Origin: Dipetalonema caudispina
Taxonomy: Eukaryota; Nematoda; Chromadorea; Rhabditida; Onchocercidae
Direction: 5' to 3'
DNA: 64,000 nucleotides
NCBI GenBank assembly: GCA_013365325.1
Contig: JABVXV010000318.1
Coordinates: 1 to 64,000 of the forward strand
Positions 26,501-40,437 of this stretch are shown piece after piece; positions within the stretch are counted from its first letter, which is position 1; each line of letters starts with the position of its first letter. The position numbers were made by a program, and so were the translations under genes. The notes under the pieces are model-generated. The model worked only from the letters and a program-made list of their open reading frames with translations. It had not been told where the DNA came from and ran no database searches.

Positions 26501-27714
26501 TGATGGCATTAGTTCGGTACCCAATGATTGCTGCATAAGATAAGCTTGTGATGGTACTCCGGCATAATAATATTGTGGTGTCGCAAGAGCTGTTGCAGCA
26601 GTTGAACAACTAGGATACAGGCTGACACCTGACTGACCCATCCACTCTGAATATTGGTGACATGAAACTGCTGTTGATAATTCTGAAAATGAGATAACTG
26701 AAGTTTTAAAAAACATAGTTGTAAGTTTATAATGAAAAGACATAATTCTTTATTGTAATGTCAAACTTATCCCTTAATTAATTAACTGATATATTTTAGC
26801 AATATGACCAAAAGAAGAAACGGAACCTTTGGGAAGATTGCAAGCGCATAATTCATTCTTAAGCTGTTCTTATAACATATATTCCGAAAATCTGACAGTT
26901 ACCTGCTCTTTCTTTTGTACTGCTATCATAGTACTTTGTTAAAACTGATCTGGGTAATACAAGTTCATAAAAGCAGTCAATTAGCAGCTGATTAATACTT
27001 GGTTAAAAATTCATTGAAAGGGTCATGAGTGATTCTGATGGCTCCTTATAAATTAAAGCAGTTCATATTAAAGAAGTCAGGAATAAATTGCACTTTTAGA
27101 AGTATTTAGATATAAGAAAATCATACCGGAAGTTTGAACGAGATTTGGTAATAAAGAAGAAAAATTTGAAGCATCGAACTTCGTTTCTGACATGCCATCA
27201 TGTGGAATCATTGAGTTAGGCTCTACTACAACTGATTGACGACGCATAGCATTTGTTTCTAAAAAAAAAACTTCTCAAATCTTTTTTTTTTGAGATTTAA
27301 ATTTTCTGAACAAAGACTAAAAAATATCTTTCATAAAAAGTCAGGAACCAAGAATATTGGAAGGAAGGGGGAATTTCGAAATGTAATATGATAAAATTTA
27401 TATTTTCTCAAATATGTATAATTACAATCTACGATGCTGAGAAACTTTTTTAAAGCTCTTTAACATAGCAGATGATGTAACCTGTGAAGATTACCTAAAT
27501 TTGCACCAATATCTCTTTTAATAGTACTTGGTGCTGTCATTGCCAAAGAGTTTTTACTTCCACTGTTATCCTTATTGTTATTATCCTTATTGGTATCATT
27601 GTTATCAGTTGGCGTTAACCGCGTAAATGAACTCAAATGATTTGCTGCAACAGTAGCAATATCCTTCATCATAGATGATGTCCCGGGTCCATTCCAAGTT
27701 TGGCTCGCTTCCAT
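23505..27714 (-). CDS. elt-2: GATA-type zinc-finger transcription factor, ELT-2-like
   Basis: Twelve minus-strand exons: 27495-27714, 27127-27258, 26451-26682, 26026-26134, 25628-25801, 25468-25509, 25069-25212, 24681-24784, 24309-24503, 23998-24161, 23776-23879, 23505-23615, about 576 residues from [12 protein letters not shown]. Exons 8-9 encode a canonical GATA finger: CANC, then [18 protein letters not shown] and [16 protein letters not shown], followed by the basic tail [13 protein letters not shown]. The Leu-containing tail EG(x)LQTRKRK is what I recall of C. elegans ELT-2, the master regulator of intestinal genes that binds TGATAA sites. Exon 5 encodes a CxxC-x15-CxxC motif (CQQC ... 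CAKC) lacking the TPLWRR core, resembling the vestigial N-terminal finger described for ELT-2. The N-terminal half is Ser/Thr/Tyr-rich and probably an activation region. Weak points are the donors AG|GTTATA (exon 3), AG|GTTCCT (exon 9) and GAG|GTTATT (exon 11) and the non-consensus acceptor of the last exon. Another GATA paralogue (elt-7 type) is possible. Confidence 0.8.
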
Positions 27715-30700
27715 TTCGTTACCTTTTTTTTGAGGTGTTTATAGTTTTCTCAAAAATAAAAAGAAAAAAATGCAATTAAAAGATGATTCAATAATTTTTC
27801 TCGATGATATCTAAAACGCTTAACGATATTTTTCTTCGGTAAATTAAACGATCACGTGTATGCTCATTAGGATATTCAATAGTATATCGACATACTTTTT
27901 AAGAAATGCAATCTGAAAGTAATTCCGAAATATTGGTTAACACCTTTCGAGAAGCTTATTTGTGTTTGCTACTAGAGAACAACCTAATCTGTAAAGATTA
28001 GGTCAATTTTAACTTCATAATATTTTACAGATGATAAAAACAGCATGATGGCAATGTATCTCAATGATAAGCTTAACTTCATCTAATTTTTTATTTATGG
28101 CTTATTTTAGGTTTGAAATGATAAAGTTATTTATCATTTATTCATGAACACTGAACTCTTCGAAGGAGAAATTATTGCCTTATCTTATCAACTTGCCAAT
28201 AGAACTAAATAAACTAGCAGATGATAATTTACGACTCTGCTGCTAGCAAGAAGCACTCATCAGGTATTAAGATTATGTGTCTAATAGTTGTATCCGTTTC
28301 CAAAATTTCATCTTCTAAATCTTTTCAAACAAATTTACTTCTTCTATACATATAAATAACAATATCTTAAGGAATAAATAATACAAAATTAGATTTAAAA
28401 AGAGAAACATTCAAAATTAATAAAGTGTCAAGTAATTAAGTAATAGAAAAAATATTAGAGGGAAGAAAAAGTAAACAGTAATTTTAGATGGAGGCTTCCG
28501 ATGGATTGAACGATGACAAAACGATGGTGGTAACTAATAATGAAAACGACGAATGAAGAAAAGAGGGGTAGGACAGAAGGAGAAGAAAGTTTGATTTGAT
28601 GACTTTGCTACCGTAACCAATACGATGCTTTCATTTCGAAGCACGACTGATGAAACTTTTATATTAGTCCTTTCCAAGCAAAAAAAAAAAAAAAAAGAAA
28701 AACGAATTTTGAGAAAGAAAAAGTTTGGAATTATAAATATCGATATCGAGATTATCTTTTATTCACAGATATTCATTTTCATTCAACATCTTGACCATTT
28801 ATTCCATTGTTTAATTGTTATCGTCCATTGGTCAATACCTTAATCAAATCCAGCACCTCATTCTTGGCTCTGATCACACTTAGTTTGGCTGTTAAATAAA
28901 ATATCATTTTTGAATTGCTAGTAGCAAAAAATTTGTCAAATATTTTTTAAAAAAATGAAGTGTGAACGTTCAAAATTTCTGCAGTCATAAAAACTGAAGT
29001 CCTAAAAAGGTCGTCCATTGTTGAAGAGCATCGTTTGTTTGCTGCAATCTTCTTGATTGATCGGTTTTCATCCTATCAATCAGTCTACAGTTATCTTTAT
29101 CAAATCTGCATCGTGTAATTAGTTATTGTTTGTATCTATATGTCATTTTTGTTAATGATAACCTATCAGTAGTACTGGAATGATTATCATCAACCGCAAA
29201 AGATATCTATCGCTTCTCCCATCAACCATTGCATATCACCACTGATAAAGTAGCTTGCTTCTCCATTCCCGAATCATTTTATCATATTGGAGCACTTCTC
29301 ACCTTGTTGCTTCCTGCTTCGTCCTTTTTAATAATTTCTTCCATCTCCATAAAAATTGGATTACTTGCCAACTTTTCAAAGGAACAGGCAAAATGTGCTT
29401 TTGTTGTTTGCTAATCATTGAATATAATATCAAGAATAGCGTTTGCAAGAAATTTCGTAATTCAATATCCACTTACCGTTTGAAATCATTTCACAGATTG
29501 CTATATCAATGTTATTTATTAGTCAAATAATTCCTTGTTTAAATTCATTGTAAAATTAGCCAGTATCGATCGAAAATTCGCCGAAATTACGTAATTCATC
29601 ATTCCATCCTATCGTTATATAGATCCCAAAATCAGATCAAGACAGCCGAAAAGTTGCTTAGAAGTTGATCACAATTTTTCTTCATAATTACGTACGACGA
29701 AGTAGAAAAGAGCCAAGGATGATATATTTGTAAGCACTGCTTATTTTGCTAGTGAAGATGCAATATAATAATATTAATAATTTCTGTGCATGCATGCTTT
29801 TTTGCACTCCAATGTTTGCATTTCTGTGCGGAAATAATCCAAAACGACCGAATTTCTTCCTATTTTTTAAAATAATTTCTTCATAAACTTCCAAATAATG
29901 TTGTCTACACTTTTTTTCGGTACAGTACTTTTTTCGCTTCTCTTAGGTATGTGTTTATTCTCTGATGAAATCATCACAACATTTGACGATGCTAACCACC
30001 AACCATCGGGAGGATTTTACGATACTAAAAGAAATTAGATAGTCAACCGAGAACTATATCTTTGAATACTAGAATGTTTAATGTTTAGTGTCGAAATTTT
30101 CATATCTCTTTAAAAGTTCCTTTCCTCATAACCACACACTACAAATGAGTCTTTTTATATTTACCTGAAATATTCTAGTACAGAAAATCCTAAAAATTGG
30201 TCAATTCGATAAACATTCAAATTCCCATATTATATCCATAAACGTAATAATTTTGCAATGTATTGCTTTTAGCACTATATCTTTAAATGAAAGATAATCG
30301 TTTCGAAATGTCAACTGAAATTAAAACTTAATCTCAATTTATATTTTAGTGAAAACTTCATTGTTTGATATTCAAAGAATTTACTACCAAAACATTACTA
30401 TCTTCTACGAGCAAATATAGCAAACGTTTCTCTATTCTTCCTTTTCTGGTATGTTAGATGGTCTTATCAGTTACCAACCAAATGATACTTGATAAGGATT
30501 TAGTATTACTATGTAAACAATCCAGACGCTCATACAAATACATTAATAAGACACTATAATTCGTCCTCATCAAATTACATTATCACTGAAACTAATCAAT
30601 GATCATTTTGCACCAAAAACAATTTGTCAACTTTTAAATGTTAATAAAATTTTATGAGGGATAGTCAAGTATTTGGCAGAACAGCACATAACATACTTGA

Positions 30701-33477
30701 AACCAGAAGATACGTGATGTGAAAGGTTACCAGCAAGCGTTTCCGATAAGCATACGCAAATGTGTGTTTTCCAACCGTATTTACCGTGATTCTCCGCAAT
30801 AAAAAATTCTCATTTATTATTCTCGAAGATATTTCAGTGCGCAATATGCTTGAAATTTGATATTAGTTTATTCCAAAAATTTTAGTATTATTTAGCTATT
30901 TCAATCTAGAATTTCGACAAAAATATTGAATGCATATTGAATTTGAAACTAAAAATGAAAAGAGACAGAAAAAAGGCAATAAATTTTGATTCACAATGCA
31001 ATCATGTATACTGATACTGATCCATAAACAAATTATCTTTCAATAGCTTATCAAGAATGATCTGAAGTTTGCTATTCACGTATTTTACGTATTACATGCA
31101 TCAGATATATGACAGATTGACATCCCACACAAACAATCTTTCACAATGTTCGCATTTTTACATACAATCTTAATTTTACATAATGAGTTCTTCCAATAAT
31201 TCAGACTAACTTATTCCAGTCTGTTAAATTTGCACTGAACCAGTGAACTGTTTTGAACCAAAAGTTGACTAACAAATATTTTCAAAATGGATGCTTTCAC
31301 CAAAAATTCTGTTTTAATAATTCAAAGTAATGTGAAAGCTGAAGAATCGCCAAAAATTAATATTCTTTTTGATTATAAGGCGACTATAGAAGTTCAATTC
31401 TTTAATTTCTTAGCAATGAAACAGTCTACCTCATGCAACACTTAAGCAGTATTTTTATAAATTTTTGCAGAACGCAATCGATCCTCCCGCGCATATATCC
31501 ACTTTTGATCGTAAACTTTTCAGTTCCGTTTTGGGTTCTGAATCCTTCCTGGCTATCCAAATCATAAAGTGATTGGGCGTTCTCGAGAAAAAGTGAATCA
31601 CATGTGACAAGTGACCACTTGCCAGCTCATCTTTCTTACTACATTTCAATTTAAGTGCAATTTTAGGTTATAAGCTCAAAACATATATGGAAACTTTATG
31701 GCTGACAAAAAAACTGCAGATCTTACGAGGAACATGGAAATTCAAATGATCAAACATGATTCACACTATTTCTTATTTAGTTTAGACTAAATTCAAGACT
31801 TTTAATTTAAAATATTGAATGATGAATATGCTTGACTATATTGGTTTTGCAGGTAACAGATGAAAATTGTAAAATAAGTTCATAACAAAAGATCTAAAAT
31901 GACTCCAGGTTACCACATTAACATTCACATCAAAACACTAACGTTTGAATCTTTGCTTTGCTTTGCAGAAAATGTGTGGAAAATGCTAGTAATAATACTT
32001 GAAGGAAATATTTACGATAATATTATTAGACATACAATATAATATTACAAACAACACGAAAACTAGATAATTTTCTTTTTCCCTTCGCTCAAAATTAGAA
32101 TTCAAATTTACAAAAAACTAAATAATGATCCGAGTTGGCAGTTATAAATATTGCACTATGCAATAAAACATACATTCCTCAAAACACATAACTTCCCCGA
32201 CACTGGTTTGAAGTCCAACGGATAGTCATGAAGGATAAAATCAAACGAAGGACGTGAAGAAAGAAGTTTGGTAAATTAGAAAAATTATTTTAATCAAACT
32301 TTTCTCACATTTATAATATCCTTATTCTTCTTTTCTTCTGAACCCCATATTACGGGATAGTCCCTGCATCATGATATATATACAGTATTATTACTCGTCC
32401 CTAATGGCTACAGCTGTCAACATGTACATACATCGAAATATGTACACATACACACACATATACGCAGATGCAATTTACAGCAGCGGAATTATTTCCGAGG
32501 TTTACCATTTTACAACGTCGCAGGGATCGACTTAGGTAGTCTGTACTTCCGATCTTAAGCAGCAAAGAACATTACATTAACTTTCTTCTGCAAAAATTTG
32601 GTCCACCTGAGCCAAGCAATATTGAAATAATTGGAAGCTCTCATTCATTCTTCACCAGTAACTAAGAAAAATATGACAAAAGATTTGCGTCATTACCTTA
32701 CAATAAATGCAATCTATCCCACATTATTTGAAAACTTTAAATTTTAAAATAGATGAAATAATCTTCAAAAGTATACCTTTGTGAAGAAATACTAATGTTT
32801 GAGTTAATTTTTCAAAGTCTAACTTCATGGAATTGCTTTGTCGTATAAATCCAACTGCACAGTGCTCTTGTTTCCGATTAAAAAAAAATAGAATAAAGGT
32901 AAATAAAAAAGCGATTTCTTTTTTTACTAATTTTCCCAGTGTACAAACTACGGATAGATGCATAGTCCTACGCCAAAGAAAACAAAAAAAGTCCATATTC
33001 TGCCACATAAATATTACGGATGGAAGCAACACGTGAAATTAACACCGCCAGAAAAAAAAAAAAAAAAAAAAAAAAACAAAACAAAACAAAATATATTAGA
33101 ACTGTCTTAATTTCATGAAGTTACAAAGAAAGGCAACAAAGATTTTGTTCAATTCCGCTCTTCAAAGATATTACACTGCAAACAGTCAGAAAGTTCCCGG
33201 AATGCACAACTCAACAAATTCAGTTTGAACTCTTCGCCTTTGTTCAGGAGAGAAACAAGAGGGAAAATGTTAACTTCATGGAATTTACAATATATTTCTT
33301 AAAATAAATTTCACTCCCACTTGATCATACGTCGCTGTCGTTATTTCTGGTGAAGACACCTAGAACCATGATTTACATTTTGCAAGAAATTATTTTGAAA
33401 ATTCCAGGAAAAAAATTTATTTCCAGAATAAACATCCCTTGCATCGCATAATGATCCTTTGCTTTTGTAGACGAATA
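27715..33477. other. 5.8 kb between elt-2-like and TM9SF2 genes, no supported gene
   Basis: This region lies upstream of the elt-2-like gene, so its right-hand cis-regulatory sequence should be here, and downstream of the TM9SF2 gene. Open frames at 29229-29530, 31455-31649 and 32724-33036 lack paired splice sites and protein-like composition. Simple A/T runs occur at 28680-28695 and 33052-33091. No RNA gene recognised. Confidence 0.55.
33052..33091. repeat. poly(A) followed by (CAAAA)n
   Basis: Twenty-five A residues pass into about three CAAAA units. This looks like a degraded A-rich tail or simple repeat; no element body was recognised on either side. Confidence 0.85.
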
Positions 33478-36400
33478 TCAATCCACTTTCACAGAACCGT
33501 ATATTTTTTCCACGAAAAAGAATGCTGACAAGAAACCAACTGCTCCTGAAATTACATACTAAGTAACTAGGAAAATTTACTTAATATTACTTCTGCATTC
33601 TTATGCGGCTGTGACTTGTAGTTTTCAAACAAAAGGGAAAAGATGCCTTGGGTTTGAATATCTTATACCACATTCAAATCGATCCAACAACAATATAAAA
33701 AGCACCTGTTGCTAAAAAGAACATGAAGACAATGATGAAAGTATATGAGAAATAGAGGATGGTTGACACAGTGCCTGTTATAGTTAGTTTCGCTATAAAG
33801 TAATGAATACAATACATAAAAAGATACACTGCCGTAAAGCCCGAAGTTAAGAATGATCGCCACCACCAATGATAGTCCTGCAAAGTGTAGGAAATATTAT
33901 TTCTATGTTTGAATATGCATTCAATTCCCAAGACTTTTTAATCTTTTTCCTCAACTGTCAATAATGAAAGTGATGATGTTTCCAATCAAAAGTGACCTAT
34001 ACATTATGCATTTTGTATTAAGTATCCAATCTGAAGGAATCAAATTCTAAACCTGAGTTTCCATTGCTTTTTGTTCAAATTTATTTCAGCGGAAAAACTA
34101 TTTTTTAAATTATACACAAAGAAATAACGAGACGTTCGTTGTTTCATCAAATAATTTGGCAAGTAATACATAAAATTAAATATAAAAATAAACAATACTT
34201 GGAAACCAATAAAAGTAATCCAGTTTTTTACCTCAGCACATAAATGAAAGTAGCAAAGAAGTACTGTAGCTTCACTGCATGTTATGAACAGGATTAAGAA
34301 CACAAGAAAGAGGAAACCAAACATATAATATGTTTGATGAGCCCTGTAATAATATATTGTATGCATTTAATAGTGTTTCGGATAAAAAAATGGCCAGACA
34401 AAATGGAGTTACTCTGTATAGAAAAAAAGGAAACTGGCAAATCAGCCTCTAAATCTGTCTCTAAGGACAGAATTTCCTAAAGAGATATCTCACGAATACA
34501 ATCAAAACTCTGCCTTCAGATATCCTGCTTTTGATAAGTTAAAGTCAAGTGAAATGCATGTTTTGGTTTGAAAAATTAATTCATGGACAAAAACTCACCA
34601 AATGCTATTGAGAATAAAGAAAAGCTGAATGAAAATACATCCAAATGGAAGAATACCACCCATAAGCATTCCAGCGAATGGTTTCGTGTAAAGCGATTGA
34701 TCTGGCACCTGTCGCGGAATTTGATTTGTGCGTACTGGATGTTCAATTGGCTGAAAGACAAACATAAAACAAATAGATGGTCTTTTCAGTTAGTAAAAAG
34801 GAAGTTTATTCGTCTCTTTTTTTAAGGTTTAGAGAATGTCACAGTACTTGTCGTATTAGGTAGAGTTTTAATGAATTTAATGTTTTAATATGTTAAGTAT
34901 TTTCTTCCAAATGTTTGATATATTTTAAACATGTGGAATTATTATCTTAGCTTACTAGAAGTCCAATTACGACTCATTATTTTCATATCATATATGATTT
35001 ATTGATTGAAAAATTATGGATGCGTAAAAGAGCTGTTGGAGAACAGTCTAAGTAGAGCACAGTATAATTGAAGATTATTTTGAAAAACCATTCTATGGAC
35101 AACAGCTTTGTCTCAACATTTTACCGGTATTCTTAAACAGAAAAACAATGATCTCATCATAAAAATTATGAAATTTTCTACTTACACGTTTTTTGAAGCC
35201 AAAATAGGATCCAATAAATGTTAGTGGAATAGAGACAAAAAGCCAAAGGATTAGAAGCACAACAAGTGTACCAAAAGGCACTGCTGCCGATGAACCTTTT
35301 GCCCACAGGAACAAGTTCGAAATGAAGAATATTGTAAACACGATTCTGCAATAAAGCATTTTTCACTTTTACATCTTCGAAAAAAAAAGTTTTAGTATAT
35401 TGTAAGCCTTTATTGAAAATCACTACTCCTTTCTGTTGCACCACACAATTTAAAAGTAAGAAGTAACGAAACAAATCATATTCTTTGCTCCATTTCTCAA
35501 TTTTATCCAACATATAGGTGGTCAGATGGTCAACTAAGGAAGCCCACACGTCATTTCCCATGTCCGTTTAGCAAAATTATCAAATTCTCCAGTTCATTTC
35601 AAAAAACTGGCAAGAAAGAGAGAGCAGAAACATACCCAGGGACAAAAAAGCTCGTCATCAGTACATTAGTCTTCCAAGCCAGACCATTCATTGCTGAAAA
35701 TTAAAATGCTTTTTGCATTTTCCAAAATTTCGATTAGGTGATTCAAGTGCGTTTTTCGATTGTTAATATAATTTATGTTCGAATTTACATAAAGAAGATG
35801 CATGAATACAGTACTGCCACAGTTACAGTTCGAAACTGGATTTAAAAAAAATGATATAAACATGATATTTTATCAACCGAGTAGCCAATATCTTAATTCC
35901 AGTAGTAAATCAGATAAATAGAAATATATTATTTCAAAAAGTCTTACTTTTGTAAAATCTTGCAGATACATAACCAGCAACGATACCAAAAAGAACATAG
36001 AGAACGAGTGCGAAGGTCATTAGAGATCCACGATTTGCCGGTGATAAGAAACCAAGACAGGCAAATACTGCAAAACGAAGAGATACATAACTAAATTGGT
36101 AGATCTTTTTTGAATCATTTATTCAAGTACACTGTCTGGTTGGTAGGCATAAAAGGCTGATGAAAGGTCACTATTAGAAAAATTAACCAAAAAATATATA
36201 AAGTCTAAGTACTAGTTGTTAACGCAAAGTCGGAGCACTTTTCTAAGTTATTTTTTTTTAACAGATCTGAATGCAAAATTTAATGGAAATATTCTAAAAT
36301 CACGAATTTCTTGATACTTGGCACATATCTTCATAGATATAAATCCCTCTGTAAAAGGTCAAACTAGTCATATACCAGTTCATTAATAACGATCAGCTAA

Positions 36401-39400
36401 GGTTGGTGATATAAAAATTCTACAAAGGACCAAATATTTTTTAATTGGACAACATGCAGCCAAGGCTTTACAAATTATGTAAGATAATCGTAATAAATCT
36501 ATACCAAGAGTGACAGCAACCATAAACAGCACTTGACATCCACTGCCTACAAATATAGAGAGAAACATGGCATATCGCGGTGGACGGAAAACATCACCAT
36601 GAACCAATTTCCAACCAAATTCTTCTTGAGCATCTTCCTTAAATTATTTCAATTTCAAAATACAAACTTGAAATTCTTGAAAAAATTGTCCAGAAAAATA
36701 TGCAATCTTAAACAGTTTACTGCTCTTCCCAAATTGTCCGATCCGAAGGTGCATTAAAAATTTTGACAAACAAAATGCACATTTTTAAGCAGCATGTCAC
36801 TAACTTCATTGAACTTCTGAATGTATACTTCTTATGCACTCTTCTCAGGTATGCTAGATAACATTTCTGACAGTTGAAGAATATAACAGTATAATTAATA
36901 ATTAAAAAACAGCTAAATCTTCAAAATAATGTTTATAAAAACAAAATTGACCTCATTATCAAGTTGATTATATCGAATGATATCGCGATGAAGCGTTCGA
37001 AGAAGTATCATACCCACCTAAGACGTTAATATAATTACTCCAGCACAAAGACTTTTTTAGTTTGTATGCACTAAGCAAAAGAATCAAACTTTTCTTTATT
37101 TGATAGTACATCTCTAAATGTTGATGGAAAGAAAATGATCTCCATCCAATCCTAAATCTAAGTGAGGAGCGAAAGTTTTTTGTTGAAACAAAAAGAAGGA
37201 AATCTCTCAATCCAAGAAAAGAACTACCATTCCGGAAAGGAACAAAACGATCACAAGTGAATTCAGAATCGAGAACCACTGAATATTAGAATGTGGAACT
37301 GAATCTAGAATGTAATCCCATCGTGAAGACCACTTCACCTGAGTCGTCTGCAATTCTTTGTCACAAGCGATTATCAAAAACGCTATTCTGGTAAGCTAAC
37401 TCATATTCTAAAATCCTATGGAATCATAAAATTGAGAAAATCGAAATTACACTAAAAAGTTCGGTTGAAGGCGAAACTAATAAACGCTGAAAATAGTTGT
37501 TTTTTGATGTGCAAAGAACTCTGTCATTAATTTTTATGAAAAAATGGTTAAAAAAACAGACCTGCCACACAACAGAGTATGTGTAGATAATTTTATCAGG
37601 TTTTTCATTAGATTTTATGGGGAACGGCTGTGCAGTGATTCCGCAATCAAGCTTATTTTTTGCTTCATGTTTGATGCTTCGTGGTTGTACTTTGATGCGA
37701 ATAATTCGACCCCCCACATGTTCTTCCAGAAAATTTGGATCTTGACTCATGTTGCGATACTCGATGAGAATATCGACGTGATTGAAAATGTAGTAGCTAT
37801 CGGGCTGTCTGTAGCGTGAGTCTAAAACACACGCATCTTTCGGCTTACCATCACTCGTCACGTAACAACCCATCGGGAAACCTGTTGTACAAACATTCTG
37901 ATTTTGTTGATTGATGAAGCAGAATGTCACTGGCATATTGTCCAATATCCTAAAATAGGTTTTATATTAATCAGGAATCCAATTGAATTACCCCTTTCTT
38001 CCACAACTATATACAATAAATTAACAAGTACAATATAAACCTATAAACCTTTTGAAGACCTCCCACTAACCGTTCTTAGCAGTTTAAATTTACTTTCAGC
38101 AGAGTTCGGTCCTCAATGCCATTGGAACGTTAACAGATGGTGCCATTTTTTGCCATCAGCACATCATAATTGTGATCACCATGCACTTTTATGTGAATCT
38201 TCATTAACAGTTACACAAAATGCTATTAAATCTCATAAAAATGTTAGGAATAATTTTAAAAAAGTACCAGTGATGTTGATAATTTAATTTCATTCCTTTC
38301 CGAAGCAACCACATTTTTTTCTGCGCATCCGGATCGTTGTCGTATTTTCTTTCACACAATAGCTTACACCGTTTCTGTTCATTGAAGCTTATCTAAAAGT
38401 TGCAAAAAGAAGAAATTCAATTGTTTTGGAATGATTTTGTTAGCATAACGTCTCTCGGTATTATACAGTTGCACTTTGTCAAGAGGTGTCATGTCATATG
38501 TTATTTCGTCATGCATAATTGTATGCATATTTTTTCGAGTGAGGCTCAAAATGAGAACCGTCAAACTATTTCGAGATGGATAAATAAGCACGGAAAGATT
38601 AAAAAGAAACAATTCTAAACAACCATTAACGCCATAAACATTTGCACTTCTTCAGTTCTACCTCAAAAAAGTTTGAAAATGATGGATAATTGCAGCAGTG
38701 CTTCAGCAGGTTCATACCTTATAAGGGCTAGGTCTAATTCGTTCTCCAAACAACACTTGGCCAAGATTCTCTACTGGCGATTCATTTTCACTACCAATAC
38801 AGAAGTCGAAACTGAAATACAACAAAACGTAATACAAAAGTCTTTACGCACGTGGATGCTTCATATTAATTTGAAAATAAAATACTCGCAGTCATAAAAC
38901 AGAGTGAAAGAATTTACCTATGATATTCAAATGGAATGACGCTTTGGTCGCTATCCAAACGATTCACGAAAAGAGTTATGTTATTCTAAAAAGCAATAGT
39001 ATTTTTTAAGATTCAAGAAAAGCCGCACTATTTTTATGAGCAAATGAGATGTTCCGAAATCTCTCTGCAGAGCAAATGAAGAGAATATAATATAGGGGAC
39101 ACAGTTATAAAGTAATATTAGTAAGGAAATGAGTACGTAGCATCGCATTTTAAGCAGAGAGACGTACTACAAACATGATGTACTTCTGACCTAACCTAAT
39201 AGCTACAAATACGATTGTGATAATATGTTTTAGTTAAAAGAATAGTTGTGTAGTGACGTTTATAATCCATTAGAAAATATGAAAGTGAACCATACAAGAC
39301 ATTTTCGATAAAGATTTTTCAATTAAAATCCAGAAAGCAAAAACCATACTGGACACGATGGTTTCGCAACTTGCTTCTCACAAAAATTGACTGGTGCCAG

Positions 39401-39475
39401 GCCAGGCAAGTAGAAACCCATGCAAACATATATGTAAATACAAAACAACGAAATGATACCATTCACTCTTCTCAT
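33478..39475 (-). CDS. TM9SF2: transmembrane 9 superfamily (nonaspanin) protein, TM9SF2 type
   Basis: Fifteen minus-strand exons, all phase-consistent, give 653 residues, close to the usual ~660: 39350-39475, 38918-38985, 38718-38811, 38268-38392, 37562-37949, 37228-37347, 36952-37017, 36505-36637, 35948-36067, 35636-35693, 35186-35345, 34599-34750, 34232-34343, 33706-33877, 33478-33545. The start [11 protein letters not shown] is a signal peptide leading to the family hallmark [12 protein letters not shown]. The luminal domain has [36 protein letters not shown] and [12 protein letters not shown]. Then come nine predicted membrane segments, with [34 protein letters not shown] and [18 protein letters not shown] as family blocks. 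The C-terminus ends KVD, matching the KxD/E COPI-binding Golgi-retention signal known for this family. These proteins act in Golgi/endosome membranes in sorting and glycosphingolipid or adhesion-related trafficking. Intron 10 carries one copy of an inverted duplication. Slightly unusual donors are GTCAAT (exon 7) and GTGCTT (exon 14). Confidence 0.95.
35414..35549 (-). repeat. dispersed repeat copy A (inverted relative to copy B)
   Basis: It lies in the TM9SF2-like gene between exons ending at 35345 and starting at 35636. Bases 35450-35549, read on the minus strand, are identical to 43155-43254 on the plus strand; weaker similarity runs on to about 35414. The minus strand keeps an open frame across it, encoding [20 protein letters not shown] and more, with no family I recognise. 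Confidence 0.9.
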
Positions 39476-40148
39476 GTTGAACACCAAATCTATAACCTGA
39501 AATAGAAAGAAAGTGACCTAAAACGGCATTAAACTGTATGTTCTCGCTACAAAGCCATTCTGAAAAAGAAGTAATGTTCAGTTGTTGACTAAATAATGTT
39601 TCACCTTTCCCAGCAAAAAAATTTTTTAACCAATGAATTCTAAGCAAACACTCACTTTCTCACTTATTGCTGCACACCTATTTCAGTTAAGCCATAAATC
39701 TTTCCCCAAATTTCAATTTTTATACAAATACTTTACGAATAACATTAAATCAATAAATCCCAGTAAAGCAAATGACAAACCACCGACATAAGGAATAGAT
39801 CAAATAAACAATTATTTGAAAATGTTTCAACAGTTCAGGCAATTAACACATGCCTTATTTCGGCATTCACTCGTGCGCCACCTCCAGCTACTTTGAAATG
39901 GCTCTACCGTCCTTATAATATGTTATATTCCGCCTTGATGAGAGAAATGTTATAGTTTATTATTTATGTATAAGTAAATCTATACAAAGGGAGAAAACAT
40001 TACAAGGGGAAGAAATTAATACAACCTAACAGAATTAGCAAAGAAATCTCCCTCTATTCACCTGTTTCCTCTTCTACTCTTCCTTCCCTTCTCATCACCA
40101 TTTCCTCTCTTATTCACTGCTCTTGAAAAGGAATCAGTTATCGAATTT

Positions 40149-40437
40149 ATGCAAAACATAAAAGTAAGATGTAAATTAAACTGGTAGATTACATAATACG
40201 TTCTTTGATTTATTAATTTTACAGGAAGGAGAAGCAAGCCATAACGATTCCATTGAATTTTATGAGCACAAAATGAAATTTGTTACAGCATTTAAAAAAA
40301 GACGTATACAAACAACAAAGAAACAATGCCGAAGAAACTCATCTCGTGAAACATACAAACGTCTGACAGTCTTAAGAAAACAGGAACAGTTTGTAGAACA
40401 ACAGCAGAAAGTGTATTTCAAATACTATCCACTGTAA
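40149..40437 (+). CDS. small basic protein, possibly 3' end of a plus-strand gene
   Basis: A strong exon at 40225-40437 follows a TTTTACAG acceptor and encodes 70 residues to a stop. The product is highly basic with alternating Lys/Arg and Gln (FVTAFKKRRIQTTKKQCRR, RKQEQFVEQQQKVYFKYYPL). Upstream, ATG at 40149 opens a five-codon exon (MQNIK) ending at GTAAGA, 61 bases before the exon, giving a 75-residue protein. The frame also stays open further 5' (LEKESVIEF before the Met), so the true start may lie in an unrecognised earlier exon. A C-terminal coiled coil is plausible. It sits head-to-head with the TM9SF2-like gene 0.7 kb away. Function unknown; the basic helix suggests nucleic-acid or ribosome contact only as a guess. 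Confidence 0.5.

Noticed and set aside
29229..29530. hydrophobic plus-strand frames
   Set aside because: Overlapping frames have equal openness, there is no splice context, and the hydrophobicity follows from T-rich sequence.
31455..31649. 64-codon minus-strand frame with mixed composition
   Set aside because: It looked slightly protein-like but has no acceptor or donor in phase and no similarity I recognise.
34583..34825. 80-codon plus-strand frame
   Set aside because: It is antisense to the TM9SF2 exon at 34599-34750, which has clear family similarity.
35178..35561. 127-codon minus-strand frame treated as a gene
   Set aside because: It is a chance fusion of the intronic repeat copy A with an out-of-frame reading of the adjacent TM9SF2 exon.
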